Shown: in pieces, positions 26,043 through 34,370 of the stretch | Layout: each line of letters begins with the position of its first letter | Numbering within the stretch: the first letter of the stretch is position 1 | Source of the DNA: DASQPR01 sp963836775 | GTDB taxonomy: Bacteria > Actinomycetota > Actinomycetes > Mycobacteriales > Micromonosporaceae | Assembly (NCBI GenBank): GCA_963836775.1 | Contig: CAWIKR010000002.1 | Span: 1,302,001 to 1,366,000 of the forward strand | Length of the DNA: 64,000 nt | Direction: 5' to 3' | Program-made: the position numbers and the translations under genes | Notes under the pieces: generated by a model | Told to the model about the DNA's origin: nothing | Databases searched by the model: none | What the model saw: the letters and a program-made list of their open reading frames with translations, nothing else

Positions 26043-28565
26043 CTAGCCCTCGCTGACCAGCACATGGCTCAGTTTGTTGTCGCCGGTCCCGCGGATCATC
26101 TGGCTTGTCGCGCGGTCATCGCGAAGGTCTCGAGCCGGATTTCCGGCCCATATCGCGTGCGCCGGGACGTCCTCGCCCTTCATCAGAAAGGCGTCCGGGC
26201 CGATCGTTGCGCTGTCGCCGACCGTCACGCCGTAATGAACCCACGCACCGATTCCGACGGTGCAGCCGGCTCCGATAGTGATCCGGTCGGACTTGAAAGC
26301 TCCGTCTTCCTGCGAGTGACACTGGACCGTCGAGCCGACATTGAACGTCGCGTCATCGCCGATCGTCACCAGCGTTTTCTCGGGGATCATGCAGCCGTCG
26401 TCGAAGACTCGGCGGCCGATCCGAACACCGAGCATCCGCCAGATCAGGTTCTTGATCGGAGTGCCATTGAAGAACTGGATGTAGGCGGTTACCGCGGCCG
26501 CCTTCCAGAAGCGTTCATGCCGCCAGAAGCGTCGGTCGTAGATGGAGCAGTAGAGCGGCCGTAGCGGCAGGAACACTTGGATCCCGCGTTCCACCATCAC
26601 GAAGTAGAGGACGGTGAACACGAGCGCCAGCAACGACGTCATCGCAATGGCCCACGTGCCCAGGCCGCCGTACGCGTGGGTGAGCCCCCATGCGATCAGG
26701 ACCAGCCCGTACGCGTAGATCCATCGAGCTATCAGGTAGAGCACCGCGGTGACCGCGTTGTGCTTGTTCTTGGCGGCGAGCCGGCGGCGCAACTCGTCGC
26801 CACTCCTCAGGTGATCGAACCTGGTGTCGCGTTGAACCGATCGCGGAATCTCGAAGCTGGGCGAGCCCAGGAGTCCGACGCCCGTACGAATCTCTCCGTC
26901 GATCGGCACCATTGCCTTTGTCCCGATCAGGCAGTTGGCGCCGGTCTTGCCTTGGGCCGGGTAAGCGATCGCGTTTCCGAGGAAGTTGTGGGGTCCGATC
27001 GACACTGCGGACACGCGGAACGAGCTGCTGGAGAAGTCGGCGTTGATCATTGACAGGCCGTCGGCGACCATCGTCCCGCTTCCGACCGCGCACAGATACG
27101 GATTGTCGTGCTTGAGAATCGTGCCGAAGTTCGAACCGGTCTGTTCGACCCCGGGCAGGCGATATCCGAGATAGCGCAGGTAGGCAACGATGCTGGAGCT
27201 GTCGCCGAAGAGGGTCTTGAAGAATCGGTTGTTGGTCATTCCCACGATTGCCTTATGCACGGTGTAGTGGATGCCGTACAAGCGATAGACCTTGCCGGGT
27301 TTGAGGGCGCGGTTGAGCAACCGCGGAACGGTCGCCACGACGAGGAGTCCGACCAGCAACCCTCCGAAGAACAACACGAACGACACAGCGAGCGCGGCGA
27401 CGTAGAACGTCCAGCTGCCGGGTGACCCCCGTCCGCTCTCCTGTGCCGAGACCTGTGGCAACTCGTTCAGCACAATGTCGACGCCACCCAACGCCAGCGG
27501 CACGTAGATCAGCAGCAGGTTGAGAATCTGCCCTACCGCGTACGTGGTTCGGCGCGCGGTGCCGCACTCGGCGGGCTCGACCGCGCGATAGTCCACCGTG
27601 GCCGGCTGCGCCGGGGATCCGTGCCAGCACTGACCGGCGGGGACTGCCTGACCGGTGTGCAGTGACGAGGTATGGCCGAGTTGAGCGCCGTCGCCGAGCG
27701 TGGTCCCAATGTCGATCACCGTCATCTCACCGACGAAGGCGTTCGACCCGATGGTCACTGGCCCGGTCTCGATCCGCCCCCCGACGGCCCGGTAGCAGGT
27801 GACGTGCGAGTCCTTGCGAATAACCGCGCCGTCGCCGATCGTCAGCAAGTCGGTGCATATCGGCACGCTTCGCGAAAAGATCGCTACCCGCCGCCCGACC
27901 TTCGCGCCCAATGCCCTCAGGTACAGCGGATAGAGCGGCGAACCCACCATGACCAGAACAAATGGGTTTCGTTGGACCAGGGTCTTGACGATCCAGAACC
28001 GGATGTACGCGAAGCTCCAGACCTGAATCTGTCCGGGCTTCCACCGGCCGATCAGGACCCATTTCGCGACGATCGGCAAGATTGACAACGCAAAGAAGGC
28101 TGCACCGCCGAACAGGATCGACCGGACGTAGTAGTCGATCAGATTTGAACCGGCGGCGATCCGCTCGTAACAGAACGTGACCACGAATGCGGCAACAATG
28201 GTGTAGGCGAGAAAAAGCAGAACCTGAACGGCGCCGCAGACCAGATACCGCCGTGTACTGGCATCCACTGCCACATCCGCCGACTCCGAAGCCGGGGAGA
28301 CATCGGGAACTGGCGCGATATCGGCGAACTCCGCGGCCAGGCTCCGGACTGTCGGACACCGATATATGTCCTTCATGGACACTGACGGCAGATCCCCGTG
28401 CTTGCGCACCCGTGCGCAGAACTGGGCCATCACCAATGAGTTCGCACCGAGGTCGTCAAAGAAGTTGCTGTCCGCAGACAACTGATCTACAGCTACGACC
28501 TCAGCCAGCAACTCGGCAAACTGCTTCTCGGTACCCGTCAAGACATCGGCAGTCTTGTCTGCCAC
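26043..28565 (-). CDS. Pls-type membrane peptide polymerase lacking an adenylation domain
   Basis: 840 residues. Order: carrier domain (about 10-85; DLGANSLVM, pantetheine Ser43), two membrane helices (about 105-165), left-handed-beta-helix domain 1 (about 215-335; VGRRVAIFSRSVPICTDLLTIGDGAVI), helices 3-4 (about 345-435), helix domain 2 (about 460-600), helices 5-6 (about 620-690) and helix domain 3 (about 715-830; RIGRRVFDDGCMIPEKTLVTIGDDATFNVGS). This is the T-TM-C1-TM-C2-TM-C3 tail of epsilon-poly-L-lysine synthetase (Pls; TIGR02353-type terminal region), which forms isopeptide-linked homopolymers at the membrane. Pls has an N-terminal A domain; here there is none, so the next gene must supply activation. 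GTG at 28565 follows GGGAGG by 11 bases. Confidence 0.88.
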   Translation of the reverse strand: MADKTADVLTGTEKQFAELLAEVVAVDQLSADSNFFDDLGANSLVMAQFCARVRKHGDLPSVSMKDIYRCPTVRSLAAEFADIAPVPDVSPASESADVAVDASTRRYLVCGAVQVLLFLAYTIVAAFVVTFCYERIAAGSNLIDYYVRSILFGGAAFFALSILPIVAKWVLIGRWKPGQIQVWSFAYIRFWIVKTLVQRNPFVLVMVGSPLYPLYLRALGAKVGRRVAIFSRSVPICTDLLTIGDGAVIRKDSHVTCYRAVGGRIETGPVTIGSNAFVGEMTVIDIGTTLGDGAQLGHTSSLHTGQAVPAGQCWHGSPAQPATVDYRAVEPAECGTARRTTYAVGQILNLLLIYVPLALGGVDIVLNELPQVSAQESGRGSPGSWTFYVAALAVSFVLFFGGLLVGLLVVATVPRLLNRALKPGKVYRLYGIHYTVHKAIVGMTNNRFFKTLFGDSSSIVAYLRYLGYRLPGVEQTGSNFGTILKHDNPYLCAVGSGTMVADGLSMINADFSSSSFRVSAVSIGPHNFLGNAIAYPAQGKTGANCLIGTKAMVPIDGEIRTGVGLLGSPSFEIPRSVQRDTRFDHLRSGDELRRRLAAKNKHNAVTAVLYLIARWIYAYGLVLIAWGLTHAYGGLGTWAIAMTSLLALVFTVLYFVMVERGIQVFLPLRPLYCSIYDRRFWRHERFWKAAAVTAYIQFFNGTPIKNLIWRMLGVRIGRRVFDDGCMIPEKTLVTIGDDATFNVGSTVQCHSQEDGAFKSDRITIGAGCTVGIGAWVHYGVTVGDSATIGPDAFLMKGEDVPAHAIWAGNPARDLRDDRATSQMIRGTGDNKLSHVLVSEG

Positions 28566-29029
28566 GATTGCTCGTACCTCCCAGCGGAAGGAGCGGGCCG
28601 ACAATTGTGCGTCGGCCAGCGTCTACCTTCGTACCGCCGGCATCACATCGACCTAGTTGACGATTCCGGGCAATCGCAAGATGCTGCCGAGCGAGTCGTT
28701 TTTGCTGTCAGCATCTCCCCTACGCCGCCTCCGAAGAGCATCGGCGAATGGGAAACGTGCGTCCCTAGCGCTCACGCGAAGGAATTCCGCTGCCATCCGG
28801 CGAGTGCGAAACTCCTTGCGTCGGCGTGCGTCGACGCAACCTCGCAAATCAGAACCGTAGCCGCAGCCACGTGAGACCGTGCACAAACTGGGAAAATGCA
28901 ATGCAATTCAGCGGCGCATAGGCGGTCAGCCGCCGATACTGACACGGCATGTCATGGCATTAGGCCACTACACAATGTAGGGGAATTGGTTAAAAGGCAA
29001 CGCGACCCATTGTCGTCAGCCGCTTGTCC
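28566..29029 (-). promoter_or_regulatory. upstream region of the Pls/NRPS operon
   Basis: About 460 bp without a gene, less GC-rich than its surroundings. It should hold the operon promoter (minus strand) and the 3' flank of the hydrolase at 29030. CTACACAATGTAG (28968-28980) is an inverted repeat that could be an operator, next to GGCATGTCATGGCAT. No clear -35/-10 pair and no iron-box (DtxR-type) sequence was seen. Confidence 0.4.
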
Positions 29030-29875
29030 TCACCGGCTCCGCGCGATCGCGTGCAACCAAGCCAAAGCATCGCCGGCGTGCTGCAGGATCGAGATGTGCC
29101 CGTCATCTGGGAAGAGGCGCAGCTCCGCGCCCGGGCATTCGCGCGCGAGCCAGGAGCTGTGCGAGCTCGGGACCATCGCGTCCTGCCGGCCGTGCATCAG
29201 CAAGACTGGAATCTCGATCGTCCGTGGGTCAAATCCCCAGGGTCCGGTGTAGGCCAGATCGTCGTCGATCAGCGCTGCCGGGCCGGCCTTCGCCGCCGCC
29301 ATCGCGACTCCACCAAGCCAGCCCCAGTCGCCACCGAGCGCCGCCCAGTCGGCGGCGGTGAACGGCGGCTCTATGTCGGCATCGGAGTTTTCGAAGTCTT
29401 CCTTTTCGGCACGCCCAGCCGATGCCGCCCGGAGCGATGCCTCGCTGCTGTCAGCCATGCCGGCAAACCAGTCGAAGCCGTCGGCTCCGAACGGCGCCAG
29501 GCCGGAGATGCTGACCGCAGCGACGACCTGGTCCGGCAAGAGCGCGGCGCAGGCCAAGGCGTGCGGGCCACCGCCGGAATGCCCGATTACGGCGAAGCGG
29601 TCCAGCCCGAGTGAATACGCCGCCGCAGCCACGTCACCCGCGGCGGAGGCCACGTCGCGACCCGGTCGGGGCGTCGATCCGCCGTACGCCGGACGGTCGT
29701 AGGACACCCAGCGCAGCCCAAGCTCGGCCGCGGCCTGGAACAGCGGCTCAGGCGGCGCGCCGAGATTCGGGGTCCCGTGGTGCCAGAACACCGGAAGGCT
29801 TCCGGGCGGCCCACCCGCGTCATAAACGTGTAGCGTCCGGCCGTCACCGAGCCGGATGTCAGTTTCGTTAACCAT
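29030..29875 (-). CDS. alpha/beta hydrolase
   Basis: The 281-residue protein has the fold hallmarks VFWHHGTPN (oxyanion loop), VSYDRPAYGGS, the nucleophile elbow AVIGHSGGGPHALACAALLP (Ser in GHSGG), LLMHGRQDAMVP with the catalytic Asp and DDGHISIL with the His. It is a cytoplasmic hydrolase of the haloperoxidase/epoxide-hydrolase-like group; its substrate is not predictable. ATG at 29875 follows CAGG by 5 bases. Same strand as the NRPS operon but 460 bp upstream of it, so a role there is only possible. Confidence 0.85.
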   Translation of the reverse strand: MVNETDIRLGDGRTLHVYDAGGPPGSLPVFWHHGTPNLGAPPEPLFQAAAELGLRWVSYDRPAYGGSTPRPGRDVASAAGDVAAAAYSLGLDRFAVIGHSGGGPHALACAALLPDQVVAAVSISGLAPFGADGFDWFAGMADSSEASLRAASAGRAEKEDFENSDADIEPPFTAADWAALGGDWGWLGGVAMAAAKAGPAALIDDDLAYTGPWGFDPRTIEIPVLLMHGRQDAMVPSSHSSWLARECPGAELRLFPDDGHISILQHAGDALAWLHAIARSR

Positions 29876-29945
29876 GCCAACCTGACGTTCGGGGATCCCG
29901 GATTTCGACACCCCAGCAAAAACTCACACGACCGGATCGGCTTGG

Positions 29946-30779
29946 CTATCGCAGACCACTGAACAGATCGTCCTCGGGCACCGGGGCGCCGGACCGGTCG
30001 GCCACCCGCAGATAGGTTTCGACGCCCATCAACTCGGTGAAGTTGTCCTTGCCCATCCGCAGGAAGAAGATGTTTTCGCCCTGGCTGGCGTGGGCCGCCA
30101 GGGAGTCGAACTTCTGACCGCCGAAGGCCTTCGTGTCCACCCAGGTGGTCACTTCGTCGTCCGGCACCCCGAAGCTGTCCGGATCCGGAAACTCATCCTC
30201 CTGCGGCTCGTCGAACTCCATGCCGAGTTCCTTCATCCGCTCGGCGAAGCGGGCCATCCAGGACCGGGGCACCGTGGTCCAGTAGACCTTGGCCGGAATC
30301 CCCGTCTCGGCGACCGCCGCCATCGTGATGCGATGCGCCTGGATGTGGTCCGGATGGCCGTAGAACCCGTTTTCGTCATAGGTCACCACGACATCGGGCT
30401 GGTATCGCCGCATCAGATCGGCAAGCCGGGCCGCGGCCTCGGGCACCGGTGTGGTCCAGAAGGACCCCGGGACGTCGTTGGTCGGCCACCCCATCATTCC
30501 GGAATCCGGATAGTCGAGGCGCTCGAGGTGTGTCACGTCGAGGATCTTGCAGCTCTCCTCAAGCTCGGCGCGGCGCTCGGCCACGACCGCCTCGGGATCA
30601 TGCCCCGGATCGCCCGGTTTCACCCCGCCCGGTCCGTCGCCACAACGACCGTCGGTGCAGGTCACCACCACGGTCCGAATGCCCTCCGCGGCATAACGCG
30701 CGAGGACCCCGCCAGTCGAGGTCGCTTCATCGTCGGGGTGTGCGTGCACGGCCATCAAGGTCAGCTGTCGGTCTGCCAC
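29946..30779 (-). CDS. PIG-L family deacetylase (mycothiol Mca/MshB-like)
   Basis: The 277-residue zinc amidohydrolase opens with the metal motif MAVHAHPDDEATSTGGVLA and has the second His set in GFYGHPDHIQAHRITMAA, with TCTDGRCGD and LDYPDSGMMGW between. PIG-L enzymes remove N-acetyl groups from glucosaminyl compounds; in actinobacteria close relatives make mycothiol (MshB) or cleave its S-conjugates (Mca). Which applies here cannot be told. GTG at 30779 is preceded by TATGGT at -10 distance and no ribosome site, suggesting a leaderless message. Confidence 0.85.
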   Translation of the reverse strand: MADRQLTLMAVHAHPDDEATSTGGVLARYAAEGIRTVVVTCTDGRCGDGPGGVKPGDPGHDPEAVVAERRAELEESCKILDVTHLERLDYPDSGMMGWPTNDVPGSFWTTPVPEAAARLADLMRRYQPDVVVTYDENGFYGHPDHIQAHRITMAAVAETGIPAKVYWTTVPRSWMARFAERMKELGMEFDEPQEDEFPDPDSFGVPDDEVTTWVDTKAFGGQKFDSLAAHASQGENIFFLRMGKDNFTELMGVETYLRVADRSGAPVPEDDLFSGLR

Positions 30780-30913
30780 CAACCCACCATAGGCACCCGG
30801 TCTGACATCCCGCGAAGGGACCTGCAAGGGGGCGCAACGGTTGCGCAAGCAATGTCATCGATATAGACCAGAGCTGATCGGTTCGTCATCACCCACCTGA
30901 CGGAGGTGCTCAA

Positions 30914-32509
30914 GTGCGACGAACGACAATCCTACTCGCGGCTGTGGCAGCGGTCTTGATCCCGCTGCTCGCCGCCACCCCGGCGGACGCGAGCCAGAGC
31001 GCAACCCCCACGCTCGGCGGCATCAACCTGGACCATGTCACGGTGCTCGACCTGCAGCGCGACATGGACCATCACCGGCTCAGTTCGGTTGCCCTGACTG
31101 GGTTCTACCTGGCCCGGATCCACCGGCTCAACCCCAGCCTGCACGCGGTGATCGAGACCAATCCGGACGCCGTGCGCGACGCGGTCGCAAGCGACCTACG
31201 CCGCGCCCACCACCATGCCCGCGGTCCGCTTGAGGGCATCCCGGTGCTGCTCAAAGACAATGTTGGTACGCACGACCGAACCCACACCACAGCCGGATCG
31301 TTCGCGCTGATCGGGGCCGGGCCGGCCGACGCGTTCCTGGTCGCACGCCTGCGCGCGGCCGGAGCCGTCATCCTCGGCAAGGCCAACCTGTCGGAGTGGG
31401 CCAACTTCCGGTCGCTCACATCGTCCAGCGGCTGGAGTGCCCGCGGCGGTCAGACCAACAATCCCTATGTGCTGGACCGCAATCCGTGCGGTTCGTCCAG
31501 TGGTTCCGCCGTCGCCGCGGCCGCCGATCTGGCGACCGTCACCATCGGCACCGAGACCGACGGCTCCATCGTCTGCCCGTCCGGCACCAATGACGATGTC
31601 GGCATCAAGCCCACCCTCGGCCTGGTGTCGCGAACCGGCGTGGTGCCGATCTCGGCTCAGCAGGACACCGCCGGGCCGATCACGCGCAACATGACCGATG
31701 CGGCGGCCGTCCTGAGCGTCATCCAGAGCGTCGACCCGTCGGATCCGGCGACGGCCGCGGCCGGACCCTATGTCCACCGCGACTACTTGGCCGACCTCAA
31801 CAGCCATGCGTTGCGCGGCAAGCGGATCGGCGTGTGGCGGGGTGGTGGTGACGTCGCCGATGTCAACGCGATCACCGACGCCGCGATCGCGACGCTCCAG
31901 GCGCAGGGCGCCACCGTGGTCGACAACATCGACCTGCCGGGCCTGCTGGATGCCGAGAACGCCGAGTTCCCGGCATTGCTGGTGGAGTTCAAGCACGACA
32001 TCAACGCCTATCTCGCCGGGACTCCAGGCCCGCACCCGGCCGACCTGGCTGGGCTGATCGACTTCGACAACCAGCATGCCGCCGTCGAGATGCCGTTCTT
32101 CCAGCAGGAGATCTTCGACCTGGCGCAAGCCACCAACGGCGACCTGACCGACCCGACCTACCTGCAGGAACGAGCGGCCGCCACGAACGGCGCCCGGCAC
32201 GCGATCGATGCCGCGCTGGCCGCCGATCACCTGGACGCCATCGTGGCGCCGACCAACGGGCCGGCCTGGGTCACCAATCATCAGACCGGCGACGACTTCA
32301 CCAACTTCGTCAGCGCCTCGGCACCGGCCGCGATCGCCGGATATCCGGACCTGACGGTGCCAGCCGGCCACGTCGACGGCGTGCTGCCGATCGGCATCTC
32401 GTTCTTCGGCACCGCCTACAGTGAGCCGAAGCTGATCTCCATGGGGTATGCCTTCGAGCAGGCCACGCATGCCCGAAAGGCACCCACCTTCCTGACCACG
32501 CTCAACTAA
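30914..32509 (+). CDS. secreted amidase (amidase-signature family)
   Basis: The 531-residue protein has a Sec signal (cleavage after ATPADA, about residue 26) and a complete amidase-signature domain: catalytic Lys in PVLLKDNVGT, the Gly/Ser-rich NPCGSSSGSAVAAAADLATVTIGTETDGSIVCPSGTNDDVGIKPT with the Ser-Ser pair, and a C-terminal YPDLTVPAGHVDGVLPIGISFFG. It hydrolyses an amide outside the cell; the substrate is unknown. A perfect GGAGGT lies 6 bases before GTG. It is divergent from the PIG-L gene and followed by a terminator. Confidence 0.92.
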   Translation: MRRTTILLAAVAAVLIPLLAATPADASQSATPTLGGINLDHVTVLDLQRDMDHHRLSSVALTGFYLARIHRLNPSLHAVIETNPDAVRDAVASDLRRAHHHARGPLEGIPVLLKDNVGTHDRTHTTAGSFALIGAGPADAFLVARLRAAGAVILGKANLSEWANFRSLTSSSGWSARGGQTNNPYVLDRNPCGSSSGSAVAAAADLATVTIGTETDGSIVCPSGTNDDVGIKPTLGLVSRTGVVPISAQQDTAGPITRNMTDAAAVLSVIQSVDPSDPATAAAGPYVHRDYLADLNSHALRGKRIGVWRGGGDVADVNAITDAAIATLQAQGATVVDNIDLPGLLDAENAEFPALLVEFKHDINAYLAGTPGPHPADLAGLIDFDNQHAAVEMPFFQQEIFDLAQATNGDLTDPTYLQERAAATNGARHAIDAALAADHLDAIVAPTNGPAWVTNHQTGDDFTNFVSASAPAAIAGYPDLTVPAGHVDGVLPIGISFFGTAYSEPKLISMGYAFEQATHARKAPTFLTTLN

Positions 32510-32519
32510 CGCCACAACG

Positions 32520-32557
32520 ATCAGTGCCCGCCAGGATCAGTTCCTGCGGGCACTGAT
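32520..32557 (+). terminator. hairpin terminator after the amidase gene
   Basis: ATCAGTGCCCGC plus CAGGA (32520-32536) pairs with TCCTGCGGGCACTGAT ending at 32557, with one bulge and a short loop. It starts 11 bases after the stop codon. Confidence 0.85.
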
Positions 32558-32871
32558 CATTTCCGAAGCCAACCTTCGCTCGCCCGGAGCCCGAGCGACA
32601 TCCACGGCGCCACTATGGCTCAGCACGCAAACTGGCGATCAAATGTTTCCACGCAACTGCCCCATGATCTCCCCGCGCACCGCAAGCTGCCGGCTTCGGC
32701 TCCAGCCGGAGCGGGGGCGCCCGAGGCGACGTAAATGGACGCCCAGGGCCGCTAGGCCCCGTGTGGCCACAGTCGCCACGGACGTCCCCGCGCAGGCCGC
32801 CCGGAGACCGGCGGTGCCAGTCCTGAGCCAAGCCACTTGCGCTTGAGCCAAAGTGGCGCCATGCTGACACC
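32558..32871. other. intergenic region, no gene seen
   Basis: About 314 bp with no credible coding frame. Near its right end GCCACT (about 32834) and AGTGGC (about 32852) form a short inverted repeat just upstream of the RHH gene, a possible autoregulatory site. Confidence 0.5.
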
Positions 32872-33363
32872 ATGAACCTCACGACCTTCGTCGACCGGCT
32901 CCGCGACGAGTTCACCGTGGCCGCCGCCGCCTCCGGTCCGGAAGCCCAGGAGCTGGCCAACCGCCTGAGCGCATCCCTGGAGTCGTCGATCCGGCTGACC
33001 CTGATGGAGACGCTCTCCGCGGCCGCCGACGAGATCACCCGCGACCTCGCGCCGGGATCAGTCGATGTCCGGCTGCGCGGTCGGGACCCGTCGTTCGTGG
33101 TCACCCCGCCGTCGGCACCGGAGCCGCCGGTCGCGCCGGTGCCACCGTCGATGCCGGTCGATGACGGCGGCGCCACCACCCGGATCAACCTCCGCCTCCC
33201 CGACGACCTCAAGGCCCGGATCGAAGAAGCCGCCGGCCGCGAACACGTCTCGGTCAATGCCTGGCTGGTGCGAGCCGCCGCCAGCGCGCTGAGCCCTCAG
33301 AGCCAGGGCCCGTTCCAGCGCGCGCACCTGGGCGGCGAGCGCTACACCGGCTGGGTCCGCTGA
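32872..33363 (+). CDS. ribbon-helix-helix (Arc/CopG-type) DNA-binding protein
   Basis: The 163-residue protein has an alpha-helical N-terminal half (about 1-65), a Pro-rich linker (PPSAPEPPVAPVPPSMP) and a C-terminal ribbon-helix-helix: TTRINLRLPDDLKARIEEAAGREHVSVNAWLVRAAASAL. The beta-strand TTRINLRLP contacts DNA. It resembles HicB/CopG-type regulators that pair with DUF4097 proteins; the DUF4097 gene begins 67 bases downstream. It probably represses this pair. Confidence 0.8.
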   Translation: MNLTTFVDRLRDEFTVAAAASGPEAQELANRLSASLESSIRLTLMETLSAAADEITRDLAPGSVDVRLRGRDPSFVVTPPSAPEPPVAPVPPSMPVDDGGATTRINLRLPDDLKARIEEAAGREHVSVNAWLVRAAASALSPQSQGPFQRAHLGGERYTGWVR

Positions 33364-33430
33364 CCACGTCGACGACCCCGGCACCGACTGCATGCATGTC
33401 CAAACGACGAGACGACGAAAAGAGACGGCA

Positions 33431-34324
33431 ATGCCTACCTTCGACACCCCCACTCCGATCACCGCGACCCTCGCGCTGGTCGCTGCCGACGTCACCATCG
33501 TCGCGACCGACCGCAGCGACACCGTGGTGGCCGTCCATCCGCAGGAGCCGGACCGCAAAGCCGACGTGCGGATGGTCGAGCAGACCCGGGTCGAGTTCAG
33601 CAACGGCCAGCTGACCATCAAGAGCCCGAAACAGCTCGGCGTGAAGTTCGGCAAACCCGGCGTCATCAACGTGACAATCGAGCTGCCGGCCGGCTCGGCC
33701 GTCCAGGGTGACTCCGGCATGGGCCAGCTCAATTGCAACGGCGCGCTCGGCGACGTGGTTTACAAGACCGGATACGGCGACCTGCGAGTGGAGACCGCGA
33801 CCTCGGCCCAACTCGGCAGCGGCTTCGGCGCTATTCACCTGCAGCATGCCGGCACGGCCCGGCTGAGCACCGGCGGCGGTGACATCACAGTGGACGACGC
33901 CTCCGGCGATGCGCAGGTCAGCACGAGCGTCGGCGCGCTGAGGGTGCGCCGCGTCGACGGACGCGCAACCGTCAAGAACTCGGCCGGCGAGACCTGGATC
34001 GGCGAGGTGACCGGCGCGCTGTCGGCCAGTTCGGCGGCCGGCAGCATCACGATCGACCGGTCGCACTCGGACGTCACCGCCAAGACCGCATATGGCGCTA
34101 TTCGCGTCGGCGAGGCCACCCGCGGCGAGTTGGTCCTGGAGACCTCGGCCGGCGAGCTATCGGTGGGCGTGCCCAAGGGCACCGCCGCCTGGCTGGACGT
34201 GAACTCCTCGTTCGGCCGGATCCGCAACACGCTCGAGGCGTCCGACGACCCCGGCCAGGCCGGCAATGTGGTCAAGGTCCGGGCGCGGACGCACGCCGGC
34301 GACATCGTCATCCACCGATCCTGA
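33431..34324 (+). CDS. DUF4097 beta-strand repeat protein
   Basis: The 297-residue protein is almost entirely short beta strands in a repeating, right-handed-helix-like pattern (VYKTGYGDLRVETATSAQLGSGFGAIHL, AQVSTSVGALRVRRVDGRATVKNSAGETWIGEV, ITIDRSHSDVTAKTAYGAIRVGEA). No signal peptide or membrane segment is seen. DUF4097 (adhesin-like) proteins are common in actinobacteria beside regulators, and their role is unknown. ATG at 33431 follows AAGAGACGG. Likely cotranscribed with the RHH gene upstream. Confidence 0.85.
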   Translation: MPTFDTPTPITATLALVAADVTIVATDRSDTVVAVHPQEPDRKADVRMVEQTRVEFSNGQLTIKSPKQLGVKFGKPGVINVTIELPAGSAVQGDSGMGQLNCNGALGDVVYKTGYGDLRVETATSAQLGSGFGAIHLQHAGTARLSTGGGDITVDDASGDAQVSTSVGALRVRRVDGRATVKNSAGETWIGEVTGALSASSAAGSITIDRSHSDVTAKTAYGAIRVGEATRGELVLETSAGELSVGVPKGTAAWLDVNSSFGRIRNTLEASDDPGQAGNVVKVRARTHAGDIVIHRS

Positions 34325-34370
34325 CAAGGCGCGGCTCGAACAACTCCCGGTCGGTTAGGCCGTACCAATA

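Noticed and set aside
19645..28565. Staphyloferrin-B-like siderophore operon
   Set aside because: SbnA/SbnB are present, but no IucA/IucC-type synthetase, decarboxylase, siderophore transporter or iron box is seen; NRPS and Pls-like genes take their place.
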